Shown: positions 9,118 through 17,031 of the stretch, piece after piece | Position numbering within the stretch: the stretch's first letter is position 1 | How the letters are laid out: each line of letters begins with the position of its first letter | Assembly: GCF_900117395.1 (NCBI RefSeq) | Contig: NZ_FPEG01000001.1 | Coordinates: forward strand, 310,001 to 374,000 | Origin: Agrococcus sp. Marseille-P2731 | GTDB taxonomy: Bacteria > Actinomycetota > Actinomycetes > Actinomycetales > Microbacteriaceae | Reading direction: 5' to 3' | DNA: 64,000 nucleotides | The notes under the pieces: model-generated | What the model was told of the DNA's origin: nothing | The model's database searches: none | Seen by the model: only the letters and a program-made list of their open reading frames with translations | Position numbers and translations under genes: made by a program

Positions 9118-9618
9118 TCAGGCCTCCTTGGTCTGGGCGTCGACGACGGCGGGAGCCGGGGTGCGAACGGTCGCGATGGTGTTCTGGATGACGCGGATCG
9201 CGCCGAGCGTCGCCCCGATGGGGATCGCGAGGGAGAGCGTCCACTGGGGGAGGGCGAGGCTGGGGGTCGCTCGCCCCTGGCCCATCTGCGTGGTGACCTG
9301 ATCGAGCCCCAGCCATGCCAGCAGCACGAAGAAGGCGAGCGTGAGGACGCCGATGGCGATCACGACCACCGCTCGGGCCCACCCTCGTGCGGTGTCCCGC
9401 ACGAGGGTGAAACCGGGGTGGATGTCGAGGCGGACTGCGGCGCTCGTGCCGATCATGATCATGAACACGGCGAGCGCCGTGACGATCTCAGCGGTCCAGG
9501 AGAGGGACCCGTGGAGCGCGTAGCGACTGACGACGTTGACGAACGCGACGATCGTCATGATGGCGAAGGTCGTCGCCACGAGGACGTTCTCGGCGCGGGT
9601 CAGGAGCTTGTCGAACAC
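9118..9618 (-). CDS. TRAP transporter small permease subunit (DctQ family)
   Basis: 166 residues with four hydrophobic segments, the DctQ layout. SRYALHGSLSWTAEIVTALA is the family's most recognisable block. It starts with GTG at 9618. DctQ pairs with DctM in the membrane and helps dock the substrate-loaded receptor. It is second in the operon after dctP, with 19 bases between them. Confidence 0.88.
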   Translation of the reverse strand: MFDKLLTRAENVLVATTFAIMTIVAFVNVVSRYALHGSLSWTAEIVTALAVFMIMIGTSAAVRLDIHPGFTLVRDTARGWARAVVVIAIGVLTLAFFVLLAWLGLDQVTTQMGQGRATPSLALPQWTLSLAIPIGATLGAIRVIQNTIATVRTPAPAVVDAQTKEA

Positions 9619-9637
9619 GAGCGGCAGTCCGTCTCGA

Positions 9638-10663
9638 CTACTCGGGGCGGACGGCGTCGAGCAGCTCGGTGGTCCAGATCGACTCGTACTTCGAGTAGAT
9701 CGGCTCCATCGTCTCGCGGAAGTCGGTCGTCTGCTCGGGCGTGAGCTCGGAGACGGTCATCTCCTCGCGCATCTCGGCCAGCTGCTCCTCGCCGCGCTCG
9801 CGGTTCTCGGTGATCTGCGCCTCGTTGGCTGCCGCTGCGGCCTGGCGCACGATCTCCTGGTCCTCGGGCGAGAGGCCATCGAAGGTCGCCTGGTTCATGC
9901 CGAGCATGAGCGGGTCGTAGACGTAGTTCCAGACCGACATGTAGTCCTGGACCTCGGTGAGGCCGTTGGAGTAGATGACGTCGTACGGGTTCTCCTGGCC
10001 GTCGATCGTGCCGCTCTGCAGCGAGGTGAAGACCTCTGCGAAGTTCATCGTGATCGGGTCGGCACCGAGCTCCGTGAAGATGTCGAGGAACAGCGATGAG
10101 CCGGGCACGCGGATCTTGAGCCCGGCGAGGTCCGCGGGGCCGCTGATGGGGGTGGAGCTCGTCGTGACCTGGCGGAAGCCGGACTCGCCGAACCCGAGCA
10201 GCTCGACCCCGTGCTCGCGCGAGAGCTCGGTGTAGGCCTCGAGCCCGCCTGCCTCGATCGCGGCCTCAGCCTGCTCGTACGAGTCGTAGAGGAAGGGCGC
10301 GTTGATCGCGCCGAAGCGCGGGTCGATCCCGGAGTAGATGATCGTCGAGTTGTACGAGAACGTCTTGTCGCCGTTCATGAGCTGCTCGACGCCGGCGGCA
10401 GGGTCGCCGCCGGAGAGCTGCTCGTTCGCGTAGATGCTCAGCTGCATGCGGCCGTCGGAGAGCTCGTCGAGCTGCTCGGCGAACACCTCGGCGCCCATGT
10501 ACCAGCTCGACGTGTCGCTGACCGTGATGGTCATGTCCCACTCGTAGGTCTCGCCTGCCGCGGCGTCGTCGCCGCCGCCTGCTCCGCCGGTCCCGCCCGA
10601 GCAGGCGGTGAGTGCCAGGAGCGAGACTGCCCCGAGTGCGAGCAGTGTGGATCGATGCTTCAT
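9638..10663 (-). CDS. TRAP transporter substrate-binding lipoprotein (DctP family)
   Basis: 341 residues. A lipoprotein signal (LLALTAC, acylated Cys at about residue 21) anchors it outside the membrane. The DctP fold is shown by FREVTTSS-like QVTTSSTPISGPADLAGLKI, followed by IRVPGSSLF with the conserved Arg that usually salt-bridges a substrate carboxylate, and SLQSGTIDGQENPYDVI. This favours an organic acid as ligand. A strong AAGGAGGAAG ribosome site precedes the ATG at 10663. It is the first gene of the eight-gene operon, and the palindrome at 10755-10767 lies about 90 bases upstream. Confidence 0.92.
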   Translation of the reverse strand: MKHRSTLLALGAVSLLALTACSGGTGGAGGGDDAAAGETYEWDMTITVSDTSSWYMGAEVFAEQLDELSDGRMQLSIYANEQLSGGDPAAGVEQLMNGDKTFSYNSTIIYSGIDPRFGAINAPFLYDSYEQAEAAIEAGGLEAYTELSREHGVELLGFGESGFRQVTTSSTPISGPADLAGLKIRVPGSSLFLDIFTELGADPITMNFAEVFTSLQSGTIDGQENPYDVIYSNGLTEVQDYMSVWNYVYDPLMLGMNQATFDGLSPEDQEIVRQAAAAANEAQITENRERGEEQLAEMREEMTVSELTPEQTTDFRETMEPIYSKYESIWTTELLDAVRPE

Positions 10664-10752
10664 GACTTCCTCCTTGAAGTGAGCAACAGGTCCGTGATGG
10701 TGAGGTCGGCTCCTGTGGGTGCCGAGATCAGATCACGCCTGACGGAGCAATC

Positions 10753-10770
10753 ATCTGGTAGTACCAGGAT
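10753..10770. promoter_or_regulatory. Candidate FadR-type operator in the dctP/AEC divergent region
   Basis: The core CTGGTAGTACCAG (10755-10767) is a TGGT-N3-ACCA palindrome, the recognised shape for FCD-type GntR regulators, with partly symmetric ATC/GAT flanks. It lies between the divergently transcribed TRAP operon and AEC gene and matches a second site at 11839 in 12 of 13 bases. Assignment to the regulator at 2862 is inference. Confidence 0.7.
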
Positions 10771-10850
10771 CGTGTCAAGTCGAGCGCGGCGGGCTGCGCG
10801 CGTCGCGCCGCCGTGCATGATGGGGGCTCGGGTGATCGAGTGGGACGTGA

Positions 10851-11831
10851 GTGGGGACGATGTTCATCGAGGTCGTGGGGCAGACGCTGCCGCTGTTCTT
10901 CGGCATGGCGCTCGGCTTCGCGGCCAGCTGGGCGCGCCCCTTCCGCACCGCTGAGCCGGGCATCACGGCGTTCGTCTTCTACGTCGCGCTGCCTGCGCTG
11001 CTGTTCACGCTGACGGCGGAGTCCGAGCTCGCCGAGGGCGTCCCCTGGCAGTTCGTCGTCACGATCGTCCTCTCGCTCGGCATCGTCATGGGCCTGCTCG
11101 GCGCCGCGCTGCGGCTGAGCATGCGACGCCGGCCGGGCTCGCCCATGCACCTCGCCATGGCGGGGAGCTTCGGCAACGTCGCCTATCTCGGCATCCCCGT
11201 GGTGCTGGGCGTGCTGGGGCCGACCGCAGGTCTCATCGCTGTGGTGGGACAGCTCGTGCACAACCTGGTGTTCCTCGTGGCCTACCCGGTGATGGCCTCT
11301 GTGCTGCTCGCTCGTGCCCGCGCGGGTGAAGGAGGGTCCGAGGGGATCGGGGCGGCGATCCGCCGCTCGACGCTCCAGAGCCCGCTCCTGTGGAGCGTCG
11401 CGGCGGGCGCCGCCGTCAACCTGCTGGGCATCCGGCTGCCGGCCCTCGTGACGGAGGTGACGGGCACGTTCGCAGCCGCAGCAGCCCCGGCAGCGCTGTT
11501 CGCCATCGGGCTGACGCTCCGCGGCGCCCTCGGGGCGCTGCGGCAGGGGGTCGCGGCGATCGGCCCGGTCGCCATCGCCGCGGTGGGCAAGATCGTGCTG
11601 CTGCCGCTCGTCACCGCGCTGCTGGCAATCGCGCTCGCACCGGGCCTCGACTCGGTCTGGGTCGTCGGCCTCGTGATCCTCGCCGCGATGCCGACGTCGG
11701 CGAGCGCCTTCGCGCTCGTCGGGACGCTCGTCGATCGCCAGTCCGTCGCGACGGTCACGCTCGCGACCAACGCGATCTCGATGCTCTCCGTTCCGGCGAT
11801 CGCTGCGCTCTGCATGGCCCTGCTGGCTTGA
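10851..11831 (+). CDS. AEC-family transporter (auxin efflux carrier/malonate permease type)
   Basis: 326 residues with about ten hydrophobic helices in the AEC pattern: VGQTLPLFFGMALGF at the start, FGNVAYLGIPVV in the middle and ILAAMPTSASAFALVG near the end, where the Pro-Thr-Ser segment is the conserved crossover. AEC proteins move organic anions such as malate, malonate or indole acetate. I start at GTG 10851. ATG 10860 in the same frame is an alternative. The gene lies divergent from dctP and between the two candidate operators, suggesting export or import of an acid related to the TRAP substrate. Confidence 0.87.
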   Translation: MGTMFIEVVGQTLPLFFGMALGFAASWARPFRTAEPGITAFVFYVALPALLFTLTAESELAEGVPWQFVVTIVLSLGIVMGLLGAALRLSMRRRPGSPMHLAMAGSFGNVAYLGIPVVLGVLGPTAGLIAVVGQLVHNLVFLVAYPVMASVLLARARAGEGGSEGIGAAIRRSTLQSPLLWSVAAGAAVNLLGIRLPALVTEVTGTFAAAAAPAALFAIGLTLRGALGALRQGVAAIGPVAIAAVGKIVLLPLVTALLAIALAPGLDSVWVVGLVILAAMPTSASAFALVGTLVDRQSVATVTLATNAISMLSVPAIAALCMALLA

Positions 11832-11838
11832 CTTCGGC

Positions 11839-11851
11839 CTGGTAATACCAG
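11839..11851. promoter_or_regulatory. Candidate FadR-type operator upstream of the second SDR
   Basis: CTGGTAATACCAG, one base different from the 10755-10767 palindrome, lies 8 bases after the AEC stop and 46 bases before the SDR start. Its position means the SDR can be controlled separately from the AEC gene. Confidence 0.7.
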
Positions 11852-11897
11852 AGGCTGATCCCGCGCGGCGACCGGGTCGCGCGGATGGGAGCGCGGC

Positions 11898-12710
11898 ATG
11901 GGCAGGCTGGCAGATCGGTCGGTGGTGGTCTTCGGTGGAGGATCGAAGGGCGCGCGGCTCAACAACGGGCTCGCGACCTCGATCGTCTATGCCCGTGAGG
12001 CTGCGGCGCTGACGATCGTGGATCGCGACGCCGACGCGGTGGCCGACGCCACCGCTCGAGTGCGCGAGCTGCAGCCATCCGCCGAGGTGCTGGGTGTCGT
12101 CGGCGACGTGACGGACCCCGAGAGCGTCGCGGCCGCGGTGCAGGAGGCAGAGGCCTTCGGCGGTGGCATCGACGTGCTGCACAACAACGTCGGCATCGCC
12201 CGCATGGGCGGCCCGATGGAGATGACGCTCGAGGAGTGGGACCTGGTGCACCGCGTCAACCTCACGAGCGTCTTCCTCACCTGCAAGCACGTCCTGCCGG
12301 GGATGCTCGGGCGCGGCCGCGGCGCGATCGTGAACGTCGCGTCGGTCGGCGGGATGCGCTACATCGGCTACAACTACCCGAGCTACTCGGCCACGAAGGG
12401 GGCACTGGTCCAGTTCACCCAGAACCTCGCCCTCGAGTACGCCGCTCAGGGGATCCGGGCCAACTGCGTCTCGCCCGGCTACATCGAGACGCCCATGATC
12501 CACGAGCAGATCAGCGGCAGCTACGCCTCCGTGGAGGAGATGCTCGCAGCGCGCAACGCGCTGTCACCGACCAAGCGGATGGGCGAGCCCTTCGACGTCG
12601 CGCACGCCGCGCTCTTCCTGGCCTCGGATGAGGCGAAGTACGTCAACGGCGTGAACCTGCCCGTCGACGGCGGCCTCGTGCAGCAGGCGGCGGCGCCCGT
12701 CGCGCACTGA
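11898..12710 (+). CDS. SDR-family oxidoreductase with atypical cofactor motif
   Basis: 270 residues. The fold is classical SDR: LTIVDRDADAV after the second strand, NVASVGG with the catalytic Ser, YSATKGALV with the Tyr/Lys pair and a C-terminal VNGVNLPVDGG. Two core motifs deviate. The glycine motif is GGGSKGARLNNGLA instead of TGxxxGIG, and NNAG is NNVG. This still permits dinucleotide binding and is seen in some SDR subfamilies. A candidate FadR operator lies directly upstream, so it probably belongs to the same catabolic regulon as the TRAP operon and supplies a second alcohol or hydroxy-acid oxidation step. The substrate is unknown. Confidence 0.85.
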   Translation: MGRLADRSVVVFGGGSKGARLNNGLATSIVYAREAAALTIVDRDADAVADATARVRELQPSAEVLGVVGDVTDPESVAAAVQEAEAFGGGIDVLHNNVGIARMGGPMEMTLEEWDLVHRVNLTSVFLTCKHVLPGMLGRGRGAIVNVASVGGMRYIGYNYPSYSATKGALVQFTQNLALEYAAQGIRANCVSPGYIETPMIHEQISGSYASVEEMLAARNALSPTKRMGEPFDVAHAALFLASDEAKYVNGVNLPVDGGLVQQAAAPVAH

Positions 12711-12783
12711 TGGCGGCGCCGGGCTAGGGGCGCGCGAGGCGGTCGAGGGAGTCGAGCGCCACGACGTCGCGGTCGCGGCCGGC

Positions 12784-13230
12784 TCAGAGCGTCTTGCGCC
12801 CGATGGCCTCGCCATACTCGTTCTCGCCGATGACCTCGAACCCGACTGCCTGGAAGAAGCTGCCGGGTCCCTGGTCGCCCTCTTCCCACACGGCGTAGAC
12901 GCTGTCGAAGCCCCTGCGCTGCGCCTCCTCGGCGACCTGGTGGACGGTGAAGGTGCCGACGCCGCGACGCTGCGCGGTGCCCGCCACGTACATCCGCAGG
13001 ATGCTCGAGCGGTACTCGTCGCGATCGACCTCCGGGTCGAAGTTGGCCATCACGAAGGCGACCGGCTCGTCGGCGTCGAAGACGACCCGCTGCCACGCGC
13101 TCTGCGTGTTGACGAACTCCTCGAGTCGGGCATTGGCCGCGAGGAAGGCCTCCTGGCCGCGCTTGAGCGTCATGCCGTTGGCTGCGACGACGTTCGCGGC
13201 GGACAGCTCTTCGAGGCGCAGGTTCTCCAT
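12784..13230 (-). CDS. GNAT-family N-acetyltransferase
   Basis: 148 residues. The acetyl-CoA loop is AQRRGVGTFTVHQVAEEAQR (Q/RxxGxG/A type), preceded by the beta strand SSILRMYVAG and followed by FFQAVGFEVIGENEYG, the usual C-terminal GNAT strand pair. I start at ATG 13230. A TACGGT -10 box ends 6 bases upstream, giving a leaderless message. An in-frame start 7 codons earlier is possible. The acceptor substrate is unknown and the neighbours do not help. Confidence 0.82.
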   Translation of the reverse strand: MENLRLEELSAANVVAANGMTLKRGQEAFLAANARLEEFVNTQSAWQRVVFDADEPVAFVMANFDPEVDRDEYRSSILRMYVAGTAQRRGVGTFTVHQVAEEAQRRGFDSVYAVWEEGDQGPGSFFQAVGFEVIGENEYGEAIGRKTL

Positions 13231-13287
13231 GCGCACACCGTACCAGCGCATCCCGCCAGCCAGAATGAACGTTGGGCGGCCCCGCGA

Positions 13288-14274
13288 TCAGCCGATCGGG
13301 GTGATGCGGATGCGCGGCTCGAGCTCGGCGGGATCGACGATCGAGCCCGCCTGCGGGGCGAGCACGGCGGCGCTCGACCACGCCGCCGCGCGCGCGAGCT
13401 GCGCCTCGAGGGTCTCGCCCTCGGCGATGGTGAGCGCGAGGGCGGCGACCGCCGCGTCGCCGGCGCCGGTCGGGTTGCCGTCGAGCACTCGGTCGAGCTG
13501 CGCGTGCCACGCGCGGCCGTCGGGCAGCACCGCGAGCATGCCCTCGATGTCAAGCGAGGCGAAGACGGTGCCGGTGCCGGCGGCGGCGAGCCGTCGGGCG
13601 GCGTCGAGCGGGTCGGTGCCGCCCATCGCCTCGAGCAGCTCGTGCCGGTTGGGCTTGACCGCGGTCGCGCCGGCGGCCATGGCGGCGCGCAGCTGCTCGC
13701 CGCCGACGTCGATGATGCAGGGCCTGCCGGCGGCGACCGCCACGTCGACGACGCTGGCGCAGAAGCCGAACGGGGTCTCGGGCGGCAGTGAGCCCGAGGA
13801 GACGATGATGCGGGATGCGGGAGCCTCGGCGCGCACGATCTCGAGCAGCCGCTGCCAGTCGTCGGCGCCGATCGCCTGGCCGCGCTCGTTGAGGTTGGTG
13901 GTGCCGGCCGGCGTCACGATCGCGGTGGTGCGACGCGTCGGCGCGCTGACCTCGACGAGGCGGTGGGGGATCCCGGAGCGCTCGAGGTCGTGCACGAAGA
14001 GCACGCGCACGGGACCGCCGATCGGTGCGATCACCACGGCGGGCTCGTGGTGCTGGTGCAGCACGCGCGCGACGTTGACGCCCTTGCCGCCGGCCCTGGC
14101 CAGGCCGGTCTCGACGCGGTGGCTCGTGCCGGGGCGCAGCTCCTCCATGGCGTAGGTGATGTCGATCGCGGGGTTCGTCGTCACGCACAGGATGGGGGAG
14201 GAGCTGCGCCCACCGACGCCGCGCTCGCCGGGCTCGCGCTCCCGAGCAGCCCCCTCGCCGTCCGCTCCGCTCAT
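13288..14274 (-). CDS. PfkB-family sugar-phosphate kinase (1-phosphofructokinase/tagatose-6-phosphate kinase type)
   Basis: 328 residues of the LacC/FruK branch of the ribokinase fold: TTNPAIDITYAM at the N-terminus, GGKGVNVARVL for sugar binding and GNPTGAGDAAVAALAL at the C-terminus with the GAGD anion hole and catalytic Asp. The product is expected to be a sugar 1,6-bisphosphate. The ATG at 14274 has GAGGGGTGG upstream and is preferred over more distal starts that add low-complexity sequence. It diverges from the ROK repressor of the amino-sugar operon, so it may act on a product of that pathway or on galactosamine/tagatose-type sugars. Confidence 0.85.
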   Translation of the reverse strand: MSGADGEGAAREREPGERGVGGRSSSPILCVTTNPAIDITYAMEELRPGTSHRVETGLARAGGKGVNVARVLHQHHEPAVVIAPIGGPVRVLFVHDLERSGIPHRLVEVSAPTRRTTAIVTPAGTTNLNERGQAIGADDWQRLLEIVRAEAPASRIIVSSGSLPPETPFGFCASVVDVAVAAGRPCIIDVGGEQLRAAMAAGATAVKPNRHELLEAMGGTDPLDAARRLAAAGTGTVFASLDIEGMLAVLPDGRAWHAQLDRVLDGNPTGAGDAAVAALALTIAEGETLEAQLARAAAWSSAAVLAPQAGSIVDPAELEPRIRITPIG

Positions 14275-14419
14275 GCTCCACCCCTCGATGCCGCGACCGC
14301 CCTGCGCGGTCGCGCCGTGACTGCTGACATTCTTCACGCATCCGCTCGCGCTCGCCGACCGGATCGTGGCGGGAGACGCGACGCCCGGCCATCGTTACCG
14401 TTTCGTGATCGGCCAAGCC

Positions 14420-14456
14420 TTGCGGTTTGATTGTTTGGAAGGTGTACTAACAAACA
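14420..14456 (+). promoter_or_regulatory. Promoter with inverted repeat before the ROK repressor
   Basis: TTGCGG (14420-14425), a 17-base spacer and TGTACT (14443-14448) form a plausible promoter whose start point falls within about 2 bases of the ATG at 14456. TGTTTG (14432-14437) and CAAACA (14451-14456) are inverted repeats flanking the -10 box. The stretch is conspicuously AT-rich for this genome and is a likely autoregulatory ROK operator. Confidence 0.5.
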
Positions 14457-15637
14457 TGCCGATGTCGATGGGGACGCAGCCGCGGGCGCGGAGGGATGCA
14501 GCGATCGCGCTGCCCCACGATGCCTTCGCGATGGGGGCGAGGCGACGGCAGAAGGTCCTGCCGGAGCACGCGCGAGCGCACAACCGCACCCTGGTGCTGC
14601 AGACCCTGCTCGACGACGGCCCCGGCTCGCGCGCCGACCTCGCCCGCGCCACGATGCTCACGCGCGTCACCGTCTCCGACCTCGTCGCCGAGCTGCTGCA
14701 GGAGGGCCTGCTCGTCGAGCTCGGTCCTCGCGACGGCGCCCGGCCGGGCAAGCCCGCCACGCTGCTCGACCTCGCGCACGACACCTTCCAGCTCGTCGGG
14801 CTCGACCTCTCGGAGCCGCACCGGTTCCGCGGCGCCATCGTGCGGCTCGACGGCACGGTGGTCGAGCGGCTCGAGCGCGAGATCGGCGAGGCGACGGGGG
14901 ATGCGGCGCTCGAGCACGCGATCGAGCTCGCCCGCGCGCTCGTGGCGCGCGCCGATCGCGTGGTGCTCGGCGTCGGCGTCGGCACGCCCGGCATCGTCGA
15001 CGCGGCAGGCGTCGTGCACCAGGCGCCGAACCTCGGCTGGCACGAGCTGCCGCTGCGCGATCGCCTCGCCGACGCGCTCGAGCTGCCCGTGCACGTCGCG
15101 AACGACGCCAACATCGCGCTGCTGGCCGAGCTCTCGAGCTCCGGTGCCGAGACCCTGCTGGTCGTGCGCATCGGCCTCGGCGTCGGCGCCGGCGTGGCGG
15201 TCGCGGGCGCTCCCGTGCGCGGCGATCGCTCCGCCGCGGGCGAGATCGGCCACGTCACCATCGGCACCGACGGGGGTCCGCGCTGCGCGTGCGGCCGCGA
15301 CGGCTGCTTGGAGGCCTGGCTCGCCGCGCCCCGGCTGCGCGCCGCGATCGACGCGGCGGGCGAGGCCGGTCGCGAGCGCGTGCTGGAGGAGGCGGGTCGC
15401 CGCCTCGGCATCGCGGTCGCGCCGATCGTCGGCGCGATCGACGTGCGACGCATCGTCATGAGCGGGCCGCCAGCGCTGATCGAGGGACCGCTGCTGGAGG
15501 CCACGGCCGCCACCCTGCGCGAGCGCACGCTCGACGAGGGCGACGGCTTGGTGGTCGCCATGACCGAGCACGGCGACGACGTCGTCGTGCGTGGTGCTGC
15601 GCTGCTGGTGCGCACCGGAGAGCTCGGGGTCTCGTAG
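14456..15637 (+). CDS. ROK-family transcriptional repressor (NagC/XylR type)
   Basis: 393 residues. A winged helix at about 45-100 (AHNRTLVLQTLLDDGPGSRA then LARATMLTRVTVSDLV) precedes a ROK sugar-kinase-like domain with GVGVGTPGIVD, GEIGHVTIG and the zinc motif CACGRDGCLE. ROK repressors bind an amino sugar or its phosphate and release operators. Placement directly ahead of the sugar ABC, hexosaminidase, kinase and deaminase genes makes N-acetylglucosamine or its 6-phosphate the likely inducer. Start codon ATG 14456 sits just downstream of the promoter. A GCGACGGC/GCCGTCGC hairpin (15649-15667) separates it from the receptor gene. Confidence 0.88.
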   Translation: MPMSMGTQPRARRDAAIALPHDAFAMGARRRQKVLPEHARAHNRTLVLQTLLDDGPGSRADLARATMLTRVTVSDLVAELLQEGLLVELGPRDGARPGKPATLLDLAHDTFQLVGLDLSEPHRFRGAIVRLDGTVVERLEREIGEATGDAALEHAIELARALVARADRVVLGVGVGTPGIVDAAGVVHQAPNLGWHELPLRDRLADALELPVHVANDANIALLAELSSSGAETLLVVRIGLGVGAGVAVAGAPVRGDRSAAGEIGHVTIGTDGGPRCACGRDGCLEAWLAAPRLRAAIDAAGEAGRERVLEEAGRRLGIAVAPIVGAIDVRRIVMSGPPALIEGPLLEATAATLRERTLDEGDGLVVAMTEHGDDVVVRGAALLVRTGELGVS

Positions 15638-15648
15638 CCCCGGACACC

Positions 15649-15667
15649 GCGACGGCGCCGCCGTCGC
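15649..15667 (+). terminator. Hairpin between ROK repressor and receptor gene
   Basis: GCGACGGC (15649-15656) and GCCGTCGC (15660-15667) form a perfect 8-bp stem with a 3-base loop, 12 bases after the repressor stop and 17 before the receptor ATG. It may attenuate read-through or set the 5' end of the receptor message. Confidence 0.4.
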
Positions 15668-15684
15668 CGAGGAGAGGATCATCC

Positions 15685-16962
15685 ATGAAGAAGAACGCGA
15701 TCGCGGCGCTCGGCGCCGTGGGAGTGCTCGCCATCACGGGCTGCAGCGCCGCAGCCGGTGACGGCGAGACCGAGTCGCCGGCGGCAGAGGGCGCAGAGCT
15801 GCGCGTCTGGCTGGTCGGCACCGACACGCCCGACGACGCTCGGCAGCTGCTGATCGACACCTTCGAGGACGAGCACCCGGGCTCGACCCTCATCATCGAG
15901 GAGCAGTCGTGGGACGGGCTCGTCGACCGGCTGACGACGGCGCTGTCTGGCTCCGACAGCCCCGACATCGTCGAGATCGGCAACACGCAGGCACCGGCCT
16001 TCACGACCGCCGGCGCCTTCCTCGACCTCACCGAGCACGCCGAGCGGCTGCAGGCAGACGACCTGCTGCCCGGCTTCGTCGAGATCGGCACGGCCGACGG
16101 CGCGCTCTACGCCCCGCCGCTCTACTCGGGCTCGCGCCTCGTCTTCTACGACACGGCGGTCTACGAGGAGGCGGGGCTCGAGGCGCCCACCACGCTCGAC
16201 GAGTACGTCTCGAACGCCACCGCGCTCGCGGAGGCGAACCCCGACGCCTCCGGCCTCTGGTGGCCGGGGCAGGACTGGTACAACGGCCTGCCCTTCATCT
16301 GGGAGCACGGCGGCGAGATCGCCGTGCCCGAGGGCGAGGGATGGGATGCGCAGCTCTCGAGCGACGCCTCGGTCGCGGGCCTCGAGCAGGTGCAGCAGGT
16401 GATGCAGGAGGCCTCGCGCGCACCGATCGACGGCAACGAGACGAACCCGCAGGTGGGCTACTGCGACGGCACCAGCCTGCAGCTCTCGGCCCCCAGCTGG
16501 GTGAAGTGGTCGATCCTGGCACCGGCCGATGCTGAGACGCCGGGCTGCCCGGGGGCCGAGGAGACGCTGGGCGTGTACGCGCTGCCCGGCATGGACGGCG
16601 GCGCGGCGCAGGTCTTCGCCGGCGGCTCGAACATCGCCATCTCGGCGGCGAGCGAGCACCCCGAGCTCGCGGTCGATGCGCTCGAGATCATCCTGGGCGA
16701 CGAGTTCCAGACGATCTATGGCCAGAACGGGCTCGTGCCCGCTCGCGTCTCGCTCGCGGACACCCTCGGCACCGATGCCGTGGCGCAGGCGACGACCGAG
16801 GCGGCCGCCAACGCCCGCCTGACCCCCGCGTCGCCCCGCTGGGCCGACGTCGAGGCCTCCGGCCTGCTGCAGGACCTCTTCGTCAGCATCGCGCAGGGCG
16901 GCGACGTGCGCTCGCTCGCCGAGGCTGCCGATGCCCAGATCGAATCCATCCTGAACGGCTGA
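15685..16962 (+). CDS. Sugar ABC transporter substrate-binding lipoprotein
   Basis: 425 residues of the family-1 extracellular solute-binding type. The lipoprotein signal ends ITGCSA. ELRVWLVGTDTPD is the first strand, and DIVEIGNTQAPAFTTAGAFL and YSGSRLVFYDTAVYEEAGLE are typical of N,N'-diacetylchitobiose or oligosaccharide receptors. GGAGAGG precedes the ATG. With the two permeases and the downstream cytosolic hexosaminidase, it most likely captures chitobiose, chito-oligosaccharides or cell-wall muropeptide sugars. The exact ligand is inferred from context. Confidence 0.9.
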   Translation: MKKNAIAALGAVGVLAITGCSAAAGDGETESPAAEGAELRVWLVGTDTPDDARQLLIDTFEDEHPGSTLIIEEQSWDGLVDRLTTALSGSDSPDIVEIGNTQAPAFTTAGAFLDLTEHAERLQADDLLPGFVEIGTADGALYAPPLYSGSRLVFYDTAVYEEAGLEAPTTLDEYVSNATALAEANPDASGLWWPGQDWYNGLPFIWEHGGEIAVPEGEGWDAQLSSDASVAGLEQVQQVMQEASRAPIDGNETNPQVGYCDGTSLQLSAPSWVKWSILAPADAETPGCPGAEETLGVYALPGMDGGAAQVFAGGSNIAISAASEHPELAVDALEIILGDEFQTIYGQNGLVPARVSLADTLGTDAVAQATTEAAANARLTPASPRWADVEASGLLQDLFVSIAQGGDVRSLAEAADAQIESILNG

Positions 16963-16967
16963 CGCGC

Positions 16968-17005
16968 CGGGTCGTGACCGACGCATCCGCGCCGGTCACG
17001 ACCCG
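16968..17005 (+). terminator. Strong intercistronic stem-loop after the receptor gene
   Basis: CGGGTCGTGACCG (16968-16980) pairs perfectly with CGGTCACGACCCG (16993-17005) over a 12-base loop. Such hairpins between receptor and permease genes of sugar ABC operons stabilise the receptor message and reduce read-through, giving more receptor than permease. Confidence 0.65.
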
Positions 17006-17031
17006 CCGTGCCTCCACACCGAGGAGACCCC

